Positions 11,001-18,028 of a stretch of 64,000 bases of DNA are shown here, piece after piece. A program made the position numbers and the translations under genes. Numbering within the stretch: position 1 is the stretch's first letter; each line of letters begins with the position of its first letter. Source of the stretch: Saccharomycopsis crataegensis (lineage: Eukaryota; Ascomycota; Saccharomycetes; Ascoideales; Saccharomycopsidaceae); NCBI RefSeq assembly GCF_037102585.1, contig NW_027043829.1, positions 1,736,001 through 1,800,000 of the forward strand, read 5' to 3'. The notes under the pieces were generated by a model that was given only the letters and a program-made list of their open reading frames with translations, did no database searches and was not told where the DNA came from.

Positions 11001-12380
11001 TCCAGCAATTTCCAGTTGGGAAAATTGCAAAATGGTGAAACAATCAATAATGTTATTTTGCCACCATGGGCTAATAATGATCCGAAAATATTCATTCAAA
11101 AGCAACGGGAGGCTTTGGAAAGTCCTTATGTGTCTGCACACTTGCATGAATGGATTGACTTAATTTTCGGTTTCAAGCAACAAGGCCAACAGTCTGTGGA
11201 TTGTAGAAATGTGTTCCACTATTTAAGTTACCGTGGAGCAATAAATTTGGATGATATCGATGATGAAGTTGAAAGACGGGCAATGACTGGCATCATTCAT
11301 AATTTTGGTCAAACCCCACTTCAAATTTTTGCAAAACCTCATCCTCCTCGTGAACAATTTGCTTGTCCAATTCTTGAGGTCTTCCGATTATCTGATATTC
11401 CACGTGTTGATAAGAGTGCCAATTTATCAATAAATCATTTGGAAATGGGCTACAAATCAAGTGGTGGTGGTCTAATTTGGAAAGGTAGAATCAATTTATT
11501 TTCTACTGAAGATAATTTAAAGATTCAAGGAGGGTCATCATTTTCATCGTTACTTGTCAATGGAAGGGTTTTTGAAAGCTTACATTCAGGCAATATTAAT
11601 GTGTTAGTTCCAATTGGGGAGAGAAGTTTTATGACTGGTGCTGATGATGGTACAATAAATATCTGGAAATTTCCAATCAGAGCCTCGAAATTCATCACGT
11701 TCAATAGCTCTCCAGTTCTCTCGCAATTGAAATTTCAGGAAGAATTGGAATTTAAGAAAACTCTTAGAGGTCATTTGAGTTCCGTTTTAGATATCAAGGT
11801 GTCCCGAACTTTTAATTTGGCGGTCACCTTGGATGATTTGGGCCTCGTTTATGTTTGGGATTTGGTGAGATATAAATTTGTGAGAGAGGTTAATACTAAT
11901 CATGTCCAAGGAAAAGTGAAGCATATAAACGTTTCAAATACCACCGGTACTATTGGTTTAGCGTCTGATTTTAATGTCTCACTTTACACAATTAATGGGG
12001 AATTTATAACTTCCGAAGTTTCCAAAGAAAAGCTCACTTGTATTTCTTTTGCTGATAAGAGACGCCCAATTTCTGGAAGTTTTGATCAAGTGAAGTTTGA
12101 AGAAAACCATGAGTTCTGGAAAGATGGCCAAATAGTATTGTTGGGTAGTGCTAGAGGTGTTGCTTTATATTGCTTACAGATTATTAATAATCGCTGGGCT
12201 GTTCATGTGATTGCAAACTTCAAAGTAAGAAACAAAGAGGGTGAAGTCATTAGAGACAATAGCGCCATAACATGCATTGAAATGAATTTAAAAGCTTCAT
12301 CTGACGAAAAAAGCAACACCTACGGTACCGGTCAGATCGCGGCTGGGGACTCTAGTGGTCAAATTATTGTCTGGTCCTGA
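5001..12380 (+). CDS. BPH1: BEACH-WD40 protein Bph1
   Basis: The product has 2459 residues from the first ATG. The frame is open further upstream, but only with a GTG, so I use 5001. The order of parts is that of BEACH proteins: a long helical N-terminal region, a concanavalin-like segment near residues 330-550, then armadillo-like helices. An acidic linker around 1610-1640 precedes a PH-BEACH domain (about 1645-1780), the BEACH domain (about 1845-2130; YPVFPWVIADY, FHYGTHYSSA and LIFGFKQQG are diagnostic) and C-terminal WD40 repeats (about 2185-2459, with GADDGTINIWKF and GHLSSVLDI). Yeast Bph1 is the relative of human LYST/NBEA, about 2170 residues long, and acts in protein sorting and cell-wall homeostasis. 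This copy is longer, mainly in the N-terminal half. It is the only BEACH protein known in S. cerevisiae, so assignment is firm. Confidence 0.95.
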   Translation: MAAPTESVYKSINALAQNIELNRRTITSLITESEDFKNAPQCTVFYLLAKLLNIEDLADVNDSLSGSLTLEDSLLCRNIFLNDEFVVGWIDTRHTELFEKINQLDLKDDNQALQSHNIVPDVNLSNYLTQLYSQIIDNVFSLDLAHKGSESRTESWIYLLFDVVTQLKIDSFGLESDNDISRLNLKLFVLEAYYQLASLSPINKLLLSQAKITDIIVKELTAMLTNVLELKEIPNDDAKLLYFQSLFNLYLVLGEVGMIDYTFFIESFRKIIKLNDQLTKKKSPSQNYETREIFFLRIFKNLLANLEKLNASSNIAVSNFTKTKNQESVLTPSNFLLFPPQGYIDFNNLKISENGFTVQMWVQFTCKNDQPVATTVPEMSLASLNSNSNPVSDDQNIIFLNLLNCTNDVFWELGINKQENCIALKVLDSSGLSMSRKFTNFNLDFFSTRREEEIPGSDQSDESTMSNITDDQYQRTKFHNIVLIHKFNNDKHDKFKPSQVYLIVDGQFIQSVNIPLNSLPTHNSEVSVRFGNMSLNISRSYISFNNLLLINKIQPHQWIILNYFLGLNYHHNYEDLNLINKFLGYKSLSLFELKSNELKLNYDQTTTEENGYEDNYESMNSSLLSQSLKNDSSGILNRSFGKIQKKLPPRKVAAFNLNFVLVGDDLIVLNFHAKNVVHKSLAIKLVVNPLKDNLVNSVTTFNSDTLNDGKSGSKLESSYVLNTVLNSVNNLELNRKYLGVISSNARIINYRSNSNTTVNFFNSIDGITTLLKLIESINAYSDDSEELIINTEKLVALLRVLFSLISQHHVFAREMEEKGGYHILSIILKNKKKLCGLKVLDTILEFVGYDHDYPAESVIVNSMAYKSLIVDFDIWKDADKETFKFLLFQFTVFSQDSRYHEYNVNKIVKMKIIKRFVQCLKSNVFTEDFLSSVQNTLLVLVKANATTDIFHALSNYIIYALQVNKNFTADPNLVLSENPELQRKCGGCILELIYYIIGNSPSHHIFKKIVKLINIRWILLLMDDANEDIVKLSLKLLTKMFSILGESYYSNFIDNNGFNILKNLLKKWYNNDEIIVIIFAASFGASQLDNLGTDIYGYSKRLARRNDLLSVSMPEFLFLIFDLIENSIETNNDQRQHTYDVESYERFINCIKFSFKHLTCLHVTFKKKAWISKVCLIIYKLELQDVPQMNSILIEFKEMLSKILWSIIFGSENLMIVEACQSDIIAKQVIVGVIYPIVLQEVRELLEKNDVKLRKKTVCKNVCKLLLQCSHSTNKFIWERADLMLLHQTLSMFIEKYGSRYETGSSTLKALKRYLGVLTLERMFLLVYALTEENRAELKELVNTILYSQETYFSNDVFDSKRLHVLVMFLLQAVKEDGIRGDNSNIMNALRIIFMHRQQDFEKLSYSINSAAPETITFFFESLLVSDDATIIERLNHDNYLKSNLEKSLFVCYEKFENTFFNVQSVKDVLRSISKNEEVSSSDVKLFINFRTENVNWKSSIISSELAKYYRHFQDQQDNFQFFITNFNKMKLEVSRILKMNSKQHWSVDNIEGLDRIHNRVIPKDDLSFEDQLLYKIEVPVVKPAKSTDDKNIANASLLYEQMEALSIDKVNEETEDFEDEEDFELIEEDAFFDSAQEDKNRKVLRSLFVGDRINDLWNVSQLLGLEAEEGILILGETHLYLIENYFHCSNDEVVDIDDAPPDSRDPYLKLITGQPKSKNLKKSVKTHNTKSWDLEKLSSVSKRQFLLRDVAIEFFFANGSSFLIICRNVKERDIIHGRLSSRAKNSSTDSDLMLALRSANYTPAKVATGQTSSSFASKLANAISSNLNGFQSITKKWRAGKISNFYYLMLINTIAGRTFNDLTQYPVFPWVIADYTSEELDLNNPETFRDLSKPMGAQSFKRARQFKERYDALKGLNDKSAPPFHYGTHYSSAMIVTSFLIRLEPYVQSYLLLQGGKFDHADRLFYSIEKAWNSAARDNYADVRELIPEFFYLPEFLTNSSNFQLGKLQNGETINNVILPPWANNDPKIFIQKQREALESPYVSAHLHEWIDLIFGFKQQGQQSVDCRNVFHYLSYRGAINLDDIDDEVERRAMTGIIHNFGQTPLQIFAKPHPPREQFACPILEVFRLSDIPRVDKSANLSINHLEMGYKSSGGGLIWKGRINLFSTEDNLKIQGGSSFSSLLVNGRVFESLHSGNINVLVPIGERSFMTGADDGTINIWKFPIRASKFITFNSSPVLSQLKFQEELEFKKTLRGHLSSVLDIKVSRTFNLAVTLDDLGLVYVWDLVRYKFVREVNTNHVQGKVKHINVSNTTGTIGLASDFNVSLYTINGEFITSEVSKEKLTCISFADKRRPISGSFDQVKFEENHEFWKDGQIVLLGSARGVALYCLQIINNRWAVHVIANFKVRNKEGEVIRDNSAITCIEMNLKASSDEKSNTYGTGQIAAGDSSGQIIVWS

Positions 12381-12607
12381 TAGCTACTATTGGATTTTCT
12401 TTCTTTCTTTCTTTTCTTTTCCATATTTTCATCCGAAGCTTATTTTGAAAATTGCTCATATATTCTATTCACTTTTATTGCGTCATATATTTTATATTCA
12501 AAGTTCTTGAAAAAGTCGTTATGTATTATCATGATATTTATCAATAGAGTTTAAGTGAAAAAAAAAAAAGCAAGAAAAAGCGCAGAGATCACAGGGAAGT
12601 GTAAACC

Positions 12608-13933
12608 CTAGCTGATAGACTTGTTCTGCTTCTCAATCTCTTCTAACTGCAAATCGCCTCCACTTTGTCTCCAAAGCCAGAGAGCTTCGATTGCATAATT
12701 TCTCACGCTCAAATTAGTTGTAAATTGTTCATCAGAGGACGTCAAAAGGATAGGAATTATATGCAAATTGCTAACTTGATTCCAGACTTTATCTTCGAAT
12801 TCCTTTTTAAGAGATGGATTCATCACTGTTGTTTCATTGGTGGTTGAATTTTCTTCCTGGACGATGATATCATACTTGTGGAGTCCCAACTTGTGTAAAA
12901 TTCTTCCCAAAGTTCTGATGGATATACTTCTTTGGGCGTTGAATTTTGACCTCATCAAATGTGCCAATTCCTTCAAAGTATAACCTGGTAATTGAGGGCT
13001 CTCACTGTGGTGATACAATCCCGATGTTGTAGGAATATTTTTAATGGTATCTTTATCAGCAGCGATGATATCCCCATTGAAGTCGAATCTCAATTCTTCA
13101 ACGTTTAAAACCTCATCATGTTCTTCAAATGGATCAACGGGCTGCATCCATTTCAATTTTTCAGTATCTTTAGGCAAATCTGGGAAATATTTTTCATGCA
13201 TCTTATCGAATAGTTCAGGATCATTTATATCAAGTTTATAATCATTGTCAGATTCAGGCTTTGGATTTTTAGCAAAGTGAACAGATTGGAAAATATCATG
13301 GGTGGTTTTTCTCTCCGATTCTTGAAGTTGCTCACTGGTAGGCACTGGTGATTTTTCTTCATTATACGATTCAACAACAGGTTCAGAATCGTTTTTTTTG
13401 TCCGCACTATTAGCCTGTACTTGAACTGTATCACTAAATGTCACCTTTTTCTGGAGGTTTGAATCTTTGGTTTTTTCCTTGGGTTTAGCATCATCCAGCT
13501 TTTGATTATTTTCTTTGGACTTTTTGTCTGACCGCGATAAATATTCATCACCTTTTTTTGACTTCCTCATCAAGGCATTCAATATGCTTGGATCAATACT
13601 TGCCATAAGTTCGGCCCTTTCTTCCGCTATCTGTCCAGGGCTCATTGTTGCAAGGTATTTGAGATTCTCTAAGTGAACTTTCTCCTTCTCCGTGAGTTCT
13701 TCTTCATTATTTGAAGTACTTTCATCCAATTCTTTCTTGAAACTGTTACTGGTAACATCATCTGGACTACTAGACATTGACGCAATCTTCTTGGCCTCTA
13801 GTCTTTGCTTCCAACGAGATGGCTTCTTTTTGATATTAAGTTTCTCTGTGTCTTGGACCATGGTTGTGAGTATGTTATCCTCAGGAGGAGCCACATCCCT
13901 CTCCAATATATCACCAATGAAGTTCATATTCAT
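12608..13933 (-). CDS. RBA50: Rba50, RNA polymerase II assembly factor (RPAP1 family)
   Basis: The product has 441 residues, almost the length of S. cerevisiae Rba50. The N terminus (MNMNFIGDILERD) matches the conserved start of the family. The RPAP1 N-terminal motif lies near residues 85-130 (LATMSPGQIAEERAELM, then a segment beginning DPSIL). The RPAP1 C-terminal motif is near 285-335 (FDFNGDII, then PGYTLKELAHLMRS). The middle is Lys/Glu/Ser-rich and probably disordered. Rba50 helps assemble or import RNA polymerase II and binds Rpb3. A second ATG two codons in could also be used. It is convergent with BPH1 across about 230 bases and lies downstream of HOM3 on the same strand. Confidence 0.92.
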   Translation of the reverse strand: MNMNFIGDILERDVAPPEDNILTTMVQDTEKLNIKKKPSRWKQRLEAKKIASMSSSPDDVTSNSFKKELDESTSNNEEELTEKEKVHLENLKYLATMSPGQIAEERAELMASIDPSILNALMRKSKKGDEYLSRSDKKSKENNQKLDDAKPKEKTKDSNLQKKVTFSDTVQVQANSADKKNDSEPVVESYNEEKSPVPTSEQLQESERKTTHDIFQSVHFAKNPKPESDNDYKLDINDPELFDKMHEKYFPDLPKDTEKLKWMQPVDPFEEHDEVLNVEELRFDFNGDIIAADKDTIKNIPTTSGLYHHSESPQLPGYTLKELAHLMRSKFNAQRSISIRTLGRILHKLGLHKYDIIVQEENSTTNETTVMNPSLKKEFEDKVWNQVSNLHIIPILLTSSDEQFTTNLSVRNYAIEALWLWRQSGGDLQLEEIEKQNKSIS

Positions 13934-14220
13934 ATTACCTATCTTTTTTTGATCATGAAGGCATCTTCCATCGATGAGACTGAAAGAGTCGATTAATAAT
14001 AGTGAAAAAAAAAAAAATAATCTTCAAACTCTGCGCGCACGCGAGGTATCTCACCATACTTTTTACGAATAGAGATCCTTTTGATGCTAAAGACTACAAT
14101 GATGGGAAATTGGGTAATGTTGATTATTGACGTGATAATTCAAACGATTTCCATGGATAAGCCAGAAATGAGGGATGTGTAAACTTTATGCAAAAAGAAA
14201 AAATAAAACAAAAAATTATT

Positions 14221-15816
14221 TCAATTTTCCAATTTCAATTGTGCAACTCGAGAATGGACTTCAACTTCATCTAATAAGTCTCTATGGATGGCTTGTAAGG
14301 CCTTCAAACTATCACTTTCGTTCACCACACAACTGATGTTGATTTCATTGGCACCTTGACTGATCATTTCAATATTGATTTTTTCCTTCGCCAAACATTC
14401 AAACATGGCACCAGCAATGCCAATTAAGTGTCTCATTTCTTTCCCAACCAAAGAAACAATAGCAAAGTTCTTGACCAAATCAACAGTCCCCATTGAGCTC
14501 AACTCCTTCATGGCTCTCCTAAGGTCTGGGTGGAACCCGTCTTCACAATTATATAGGGCCATAGAGACGTGAACTTCCGAAGTAGAAATCAAATCAACCA
14601 CAAGCCTATACTTATCCAAAATCGCAAAGATCTTAGCTAAGAAACCATGTGATAATGTTTTTTTGTTGGAATGGACATTAATAACCACAATATCATGTTT
14701 TACGGTGACTGCAGTTGGTGCCTTCTTTTTGTTTAACATGCTTGCACTGAGCAAAGCAGAAGCCAATGGAGGATGTGGTGGGGTAGCCTCGCCCTTTCTG
14801 CCGATATTGTCTGGGTAAATGATGGTACCCTTACCCAAAGGATTTTCCACGTTTTTGATGATGATTGGAATCTTTGCTCTAATGACTTGTTCCATGGTGA
14901 ATGGATGGATGACTTCACTACCATAGTATGTCAATTCAGCAGCTTCATCAGGAGTGACGGTAGGCAAAAGTCTAGCATTTGTCACTTTACGAGGATCTGC
15001 AGTGAAAATACCGTCCACTTCTTTCCAGATTTGTAGCTCGTCAGCATCCAAACCAACGGCAACCAACGCGGCACACAAATCTGTATAACCTCTCCCGATA
15101 TTATTCAATAACCCACCAGGCACCACTCCGAAATAACCAGTCAACACTGGAACAACATTGGAGTCTTCAGGAATTTCTTTATTTACAGCTTCAGCAAGGC
15201 TTCCAGCTAAGGAGTCATAGAATTCTTGATCCAAGCTAGCCTTCGCACTGGAACCAGACGCAGCGTCCATGGCAGAGGCCTTCACTGGTGCAATAATGAA
15301 TGACAAATCAATGAACTTGGCAGGTATTCCTCTATCATTCATCAAAGCAGCCACAAACAAACAACTTAATCTTTCACCGGCTGAAATAATGGTATCTAAG
15401 GTCTTGTAAGAGATTTCCTCCACAACGGTGGCAGCGTGCAATAAAGTGGCAGTTTGATCGCAAATTTCTAAAGTCTCTTTGATTAACTGGGCTTTGATTT
15501 CTGGGTCCTTGATCCTGAGGGTAGCATTATTCACATGATCTTCCTTTACTAAGTCGATGATTTCTTTATAATTACCACCTTCGAGAGCCCTGTCTGCCGA
15601 TAAGATCAACCTCGAAGTGGTACCTTCAGATTTGGTATTCGATGATCTGGCTGAACAAACAACAGCAATCTTGTTAGAGCTGTTGTACAATGAAACAACA
15701 TCATCTACAATTTTCTCAGGGAATTTCCCAACACTGGTACCACCAAACTTCTGGATCACCCAACCGTGATTCCCGTTCAAGGAGCTTAATGAAATGGTAG
15801 AGCTTGATTGGATCAT
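14221..15816 (-). CDS. HOM3: Aspartate kinase
   Basis: The 531-residue product matches fungal aspartokinase (S. cerevisiae Hom3, 527 residues). It makes aspartyl-4-phosphate, the first step toward threonine, methionine and isoleucine. The amino-acid-kinase motif QKFGGTSVGKF starts near residue 22. GYFGVVPGGLLNNIGRGYTD and LQIWKEVDGIFTADPR are the substrate and nucleotide segments. Two ACT regulatory domains fill the region after about residue 370 (VINVHSNKKTLSHGFLAKIF; SLVGKEMRHLIGIAGAMFEC) and are the expected site of threonine feedback. The first ATG gives a short N terminus like that of Hom3. A perfect Gcn4 site lies about 220 bases upstream, so control by general amino-acid starvation is likely. 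Confidence 0.97.
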   Translation of the reverse strand: MIQSSSTISLSSLNGNHGWVIQKFGGTSVGKFPEKIVDDVVSLYNSSNKIAVVCSARSSNTKSEGTTSRLILSADRALEGGNYKEIIDLVKEDHVNNATLRIKDPEIKAQLIKETLEICDQTATLLHAATVVEEISYKTLDTIISAGERLSCLFVAALMNDRGIPAKFIDLSFIIAPVKASAMDAASGSSAKASLDQEFYDSLAGSLAEAVNKEIPEDSNVVPVLTGYFGVVPGGLLNNIGRGYTDLCAALVAVGLDADELQIWKEVDGIFTADPRKVTNARLLPTVTPDEAAELTYYGSEVIHPFTMEQVIRAKIPIIIKNVENPLGKGTIIYPDNIGRKGEATPPHPPLASALLSASMLNKKKAPTAVTVKHDIVVINVHSNKKTLSHGFLAKIFAILDKYRLVVDLISTSEVHVSMALYNCEDGFHPDLRRAMKELSSMGTVDLVKNFAIVSLVGKEMRHLIGIAGAMFECLAKEKINIEMISQGANEINISCVVNESDSLKALQAIHRDLLDEVEVHSRVAQLKLEN

Positions 15817-16335
15817 TTTGTATTATATAAGAGTAATGTTTCTGTTGTCAGACTATCCAACCAAATCGATGCTTTCAAGCAATATTTCTCTCTGCGATAA
15901 GATAAATAATAAATACACACGCAAGCAGTAGTACATTAGTCTGTATATATATACATATATATATGACTCTACCAAATTTTGTTCATTATTATTATATATC
16001 ACGTGTGCAAAAAGGGGACCTACACCCTATGTGATGAGTCATCGATGATTCTATTGGACCAATCGATGGTGGGCATTCTGCAAACATTGGCCCATGATCT
16101 CATTGGTACTGACTAGATAATATTGTTGATATTGGGATTGCTGGGCCTATATATTCATGTTTGTGAAGAACCGTGGTGAATGGTTTCCGTAAATTAAATT
16201 TTTTTGGCAGGTTCCTTTCGGCAAACCGCGGTTCTGAGCTACAATTTTGGATCTGTATACCACCGTATTGGCTATTTTATGAAATACGAAATTTATTAAT
16301 AATCTATGATCAATTATAGAGAGATAAATCAACTT
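15817..16335. other. Intergenic: HOM3 promoter and RRP43 3' end
   Basis: The region holds TA-rich sequence at about 15945-15963 (a possible TATA for HOM3), a CACGTG at 16000-16005 and the Gcn4 site at 16034-16042. The half nearer 16335 lies downstream of RRP43. No gene is visible. Confidence 0.6.
16034..16042. promoter_or_regulatory. Perfect palindromic Gcn4 binding site (HOM3)
   Basis: The sequence is ATGAGTCAT, the full nine-base symmetric Gcn4/AP-1 site, 218 bases upstream of the HOM3 ATG. S. cerevisiae HOM3 is a known Gcn4 target. Site identity is read directly; its use here is inferred. Confidence 0.8.
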
Positions 16336-17568
16336 TCATGATTGTTGCTGTAAATTTTTGGATCTCAACTTTGCAAGGCCAATAGAGTTTTGGATAGATT
16401 GCTTTGTAACTTTACTCCCACCCCCAATGATCGTCACCGAAACCAAATTATCGTCATCTTCAGTATTGATATCAGGAATAACAACAACCCTTGATCCAAT
16501 AGCATTTTCTTCAGCATCTCCTTCTATGTCACACAACAAAATTGGTTCACCTTCGTTTCTAGTGTGTTTGTCAACCGATAAAGCTTTGAAATCCTCATTG
16601 TTCTCCACATCTTCAATCTCCACGCTAAAATCCTTATCCAACTCAATAAGACCAATGGTAGTGGTGTATAAATCAGAATTGTTTAATTTCAAATCATGGC
16701 TTTTAGTAGGATCACAAATAATTTGCGATCCTGATTTCGCGTTGACGACCCCGGTTTTAACACTCTTTTTGCTGGATAAAGAACTAATATCATTAAGTAA
16801 GTTGGAATTTTTTTCATCGAAATAAACACAAGGCAATTTGGTAGATTTCAAGGCAATCATAAGAGCCAACCACGCAGCGTCTAGTATTGGACCAGACCTG
16901 CTGAAAACTTGAATTGAGGCGTATAACACAAAAGAGTATTTTCTTGGGAATTGGAACAATGAAGAATCAATATCCTTTGATTCATTAGGATAAATGATAA
17001 TTTCATTATTATCTTTATCCACTGTCTTCAATCCCAAATCAATTTCCAAGGACTCTTTGGGTAATATTTTGGAGTTTAGTAATGTATCATGTAATGTTTG
17101 GGAAATGATCATTTCTTCATCTGTAGGAGCACCGGTTCTGCCTCTTTCAATCTCAATAATTGGATATACAGTTCTGAAGTTAGATAAGCTATCATCTTGT
17201 TGGTTATTTTCCTGCTTTTCGCTGTTCTCATAGATTTTTTCATATTCTTTCACGTTCTCATCGGCCTCATCATTTGGTAGAAGAGTTTCTATAAAACCTC
17301 CAGTTATGGTGCAAAAGATGATGGTGTTTCCACATTTTATATTTGAAGATCCCAAAACGGTCGACTTACTACTGATCCCTTGGTTAGAAGTGTATCGATT
17401 TATAGAGTCTAGCTGAGGATTTATTTGAACCGATTTGAATTCCTGGAATGAACGTAGACATGGTCTAACCCCTACTGACAAGTGTCTTTGCAACGAAAGT
17501 TCCGGCGCTATTCTTGCAAGCACTTCTGGAGAAAATGATACTGGTTTCAACTGGAACTCTTCACTCAT
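16336..17568 (-). CDS. RRP43: Exosome core subunit Rrp43 (RNase PH-like)
   Basis: The 410-residue product resembles Rrp43 (394 residues in S. cerevisiae), one of six RNase PH-like ring subunits of the RNA exosome. The ring processes and degrades RNA in nucleus and cytoplasm. Recognisable segments are FSPEVLARIAPELSLQRHLS at the N terminus, CLRSFQEF (the RNase PH family RPxGRxxxExR region, here degenerate and probably non-catalytic), GNTIIFCTITGGF and AAWLALMIALKSTKLPCV. The frame stays open for 59 codons upstream, but that stretch is translated promoter poly(A). I therefore chose the ATG at 17568, giving MSEEFQLKPVSFSPE. An acidic insert follows the first strand segment (about residues 105-140). 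Confidence 0.9.
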   Translation of the reverse strand: MSEEFQLKPVSFSPEVLARIAPELSLQRHLSVGVRPCLRSFQEFKSVQINPQLDSINRYTSNQGISSKSTVLGSSNIKCGNTIIFCTITGGFIETLLPNDEADENVKEYEKIYENSEKQENNQQDDSLSNFRTVYPIIEIERGRTGAPTDEEMIISQTLHDTLLNSKILPKESLEIDLGLKTVDKDNNEIIIYPNESKDIDSSLFQFPRKYSFVLYASIQVFSRSGPILDAAWLALMIALKSTKLPCVYFDEKNSNLLNDISSLSSKKSVKTGVVNAKSGSQIICDPTKSHDLKLNNSDLYTTTIGLIELDKDFSVEIEDVENNEDFKALSVDKHTRNEGEPILLCDIEGDAEENAIGSRVVVIPDINTEDDDNLVSVTIIGGGSKVTKQSIQNSIGLAKLRSKNLQQQS

Positions 17569-18028
17569 ATTGGTAATGTGATCAATGCAATTGTTTGCTC
17601 GATGTCCTTCCTCATCAAACTGCTTAAAAAAAAAAATTAAAAAAAAACTTTTGGGGAAAAATAAAAAAATTGCCCCGGAAATCGTGAAGCCCAGAAGGTC
17701 AGAACAGTGCAAAATTGGAATAATCTGGAGACATTGATTCCGCAAATGAATATAATACGATCTCTACATATATAATGAAAATGGACCTACCAAAAAATTG
17801 GGCAAAATGTACTAAGTACTCCAAAGAATACCTCGTTTTCGCTGTCAGAGTAGGCATTCTCCGAGCCGTGTCACCCTCTTTTGTTGCCTTCATTTTCACA
17901 GATTTTTTCCAAAGTCAAATCACCACAAGCTGTTATTGTTTGGTATCAGAAAGAGTCCGGCCCATCTTTGAAGCGCAAATAATAATAGTAATACCACCAA
18001 TACAATAGCTATAAGCTAAGTATTAAAC
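17569..18028. other. Divergent promoter RRP43 / UBP12
   Basis: A 460-base divergent promoter with poly(A) runs at about 17625-17670. CTCATC at 17611-17616 (GATGAG on the RRP43 strand, 43 bases from its ATG) resembles the core of the PAC element of ribosome-biogenesis genes, but it is incomplete. No gene is seen. Confidence 0.4.

Noticed and set aside
17569-17745. N-terminal extension of RRP43
   Set aside because: The extra 59 codons translate promoter poly(A) as Phe-rich sequence, while the ATG at 17568 gives the family N terminus.
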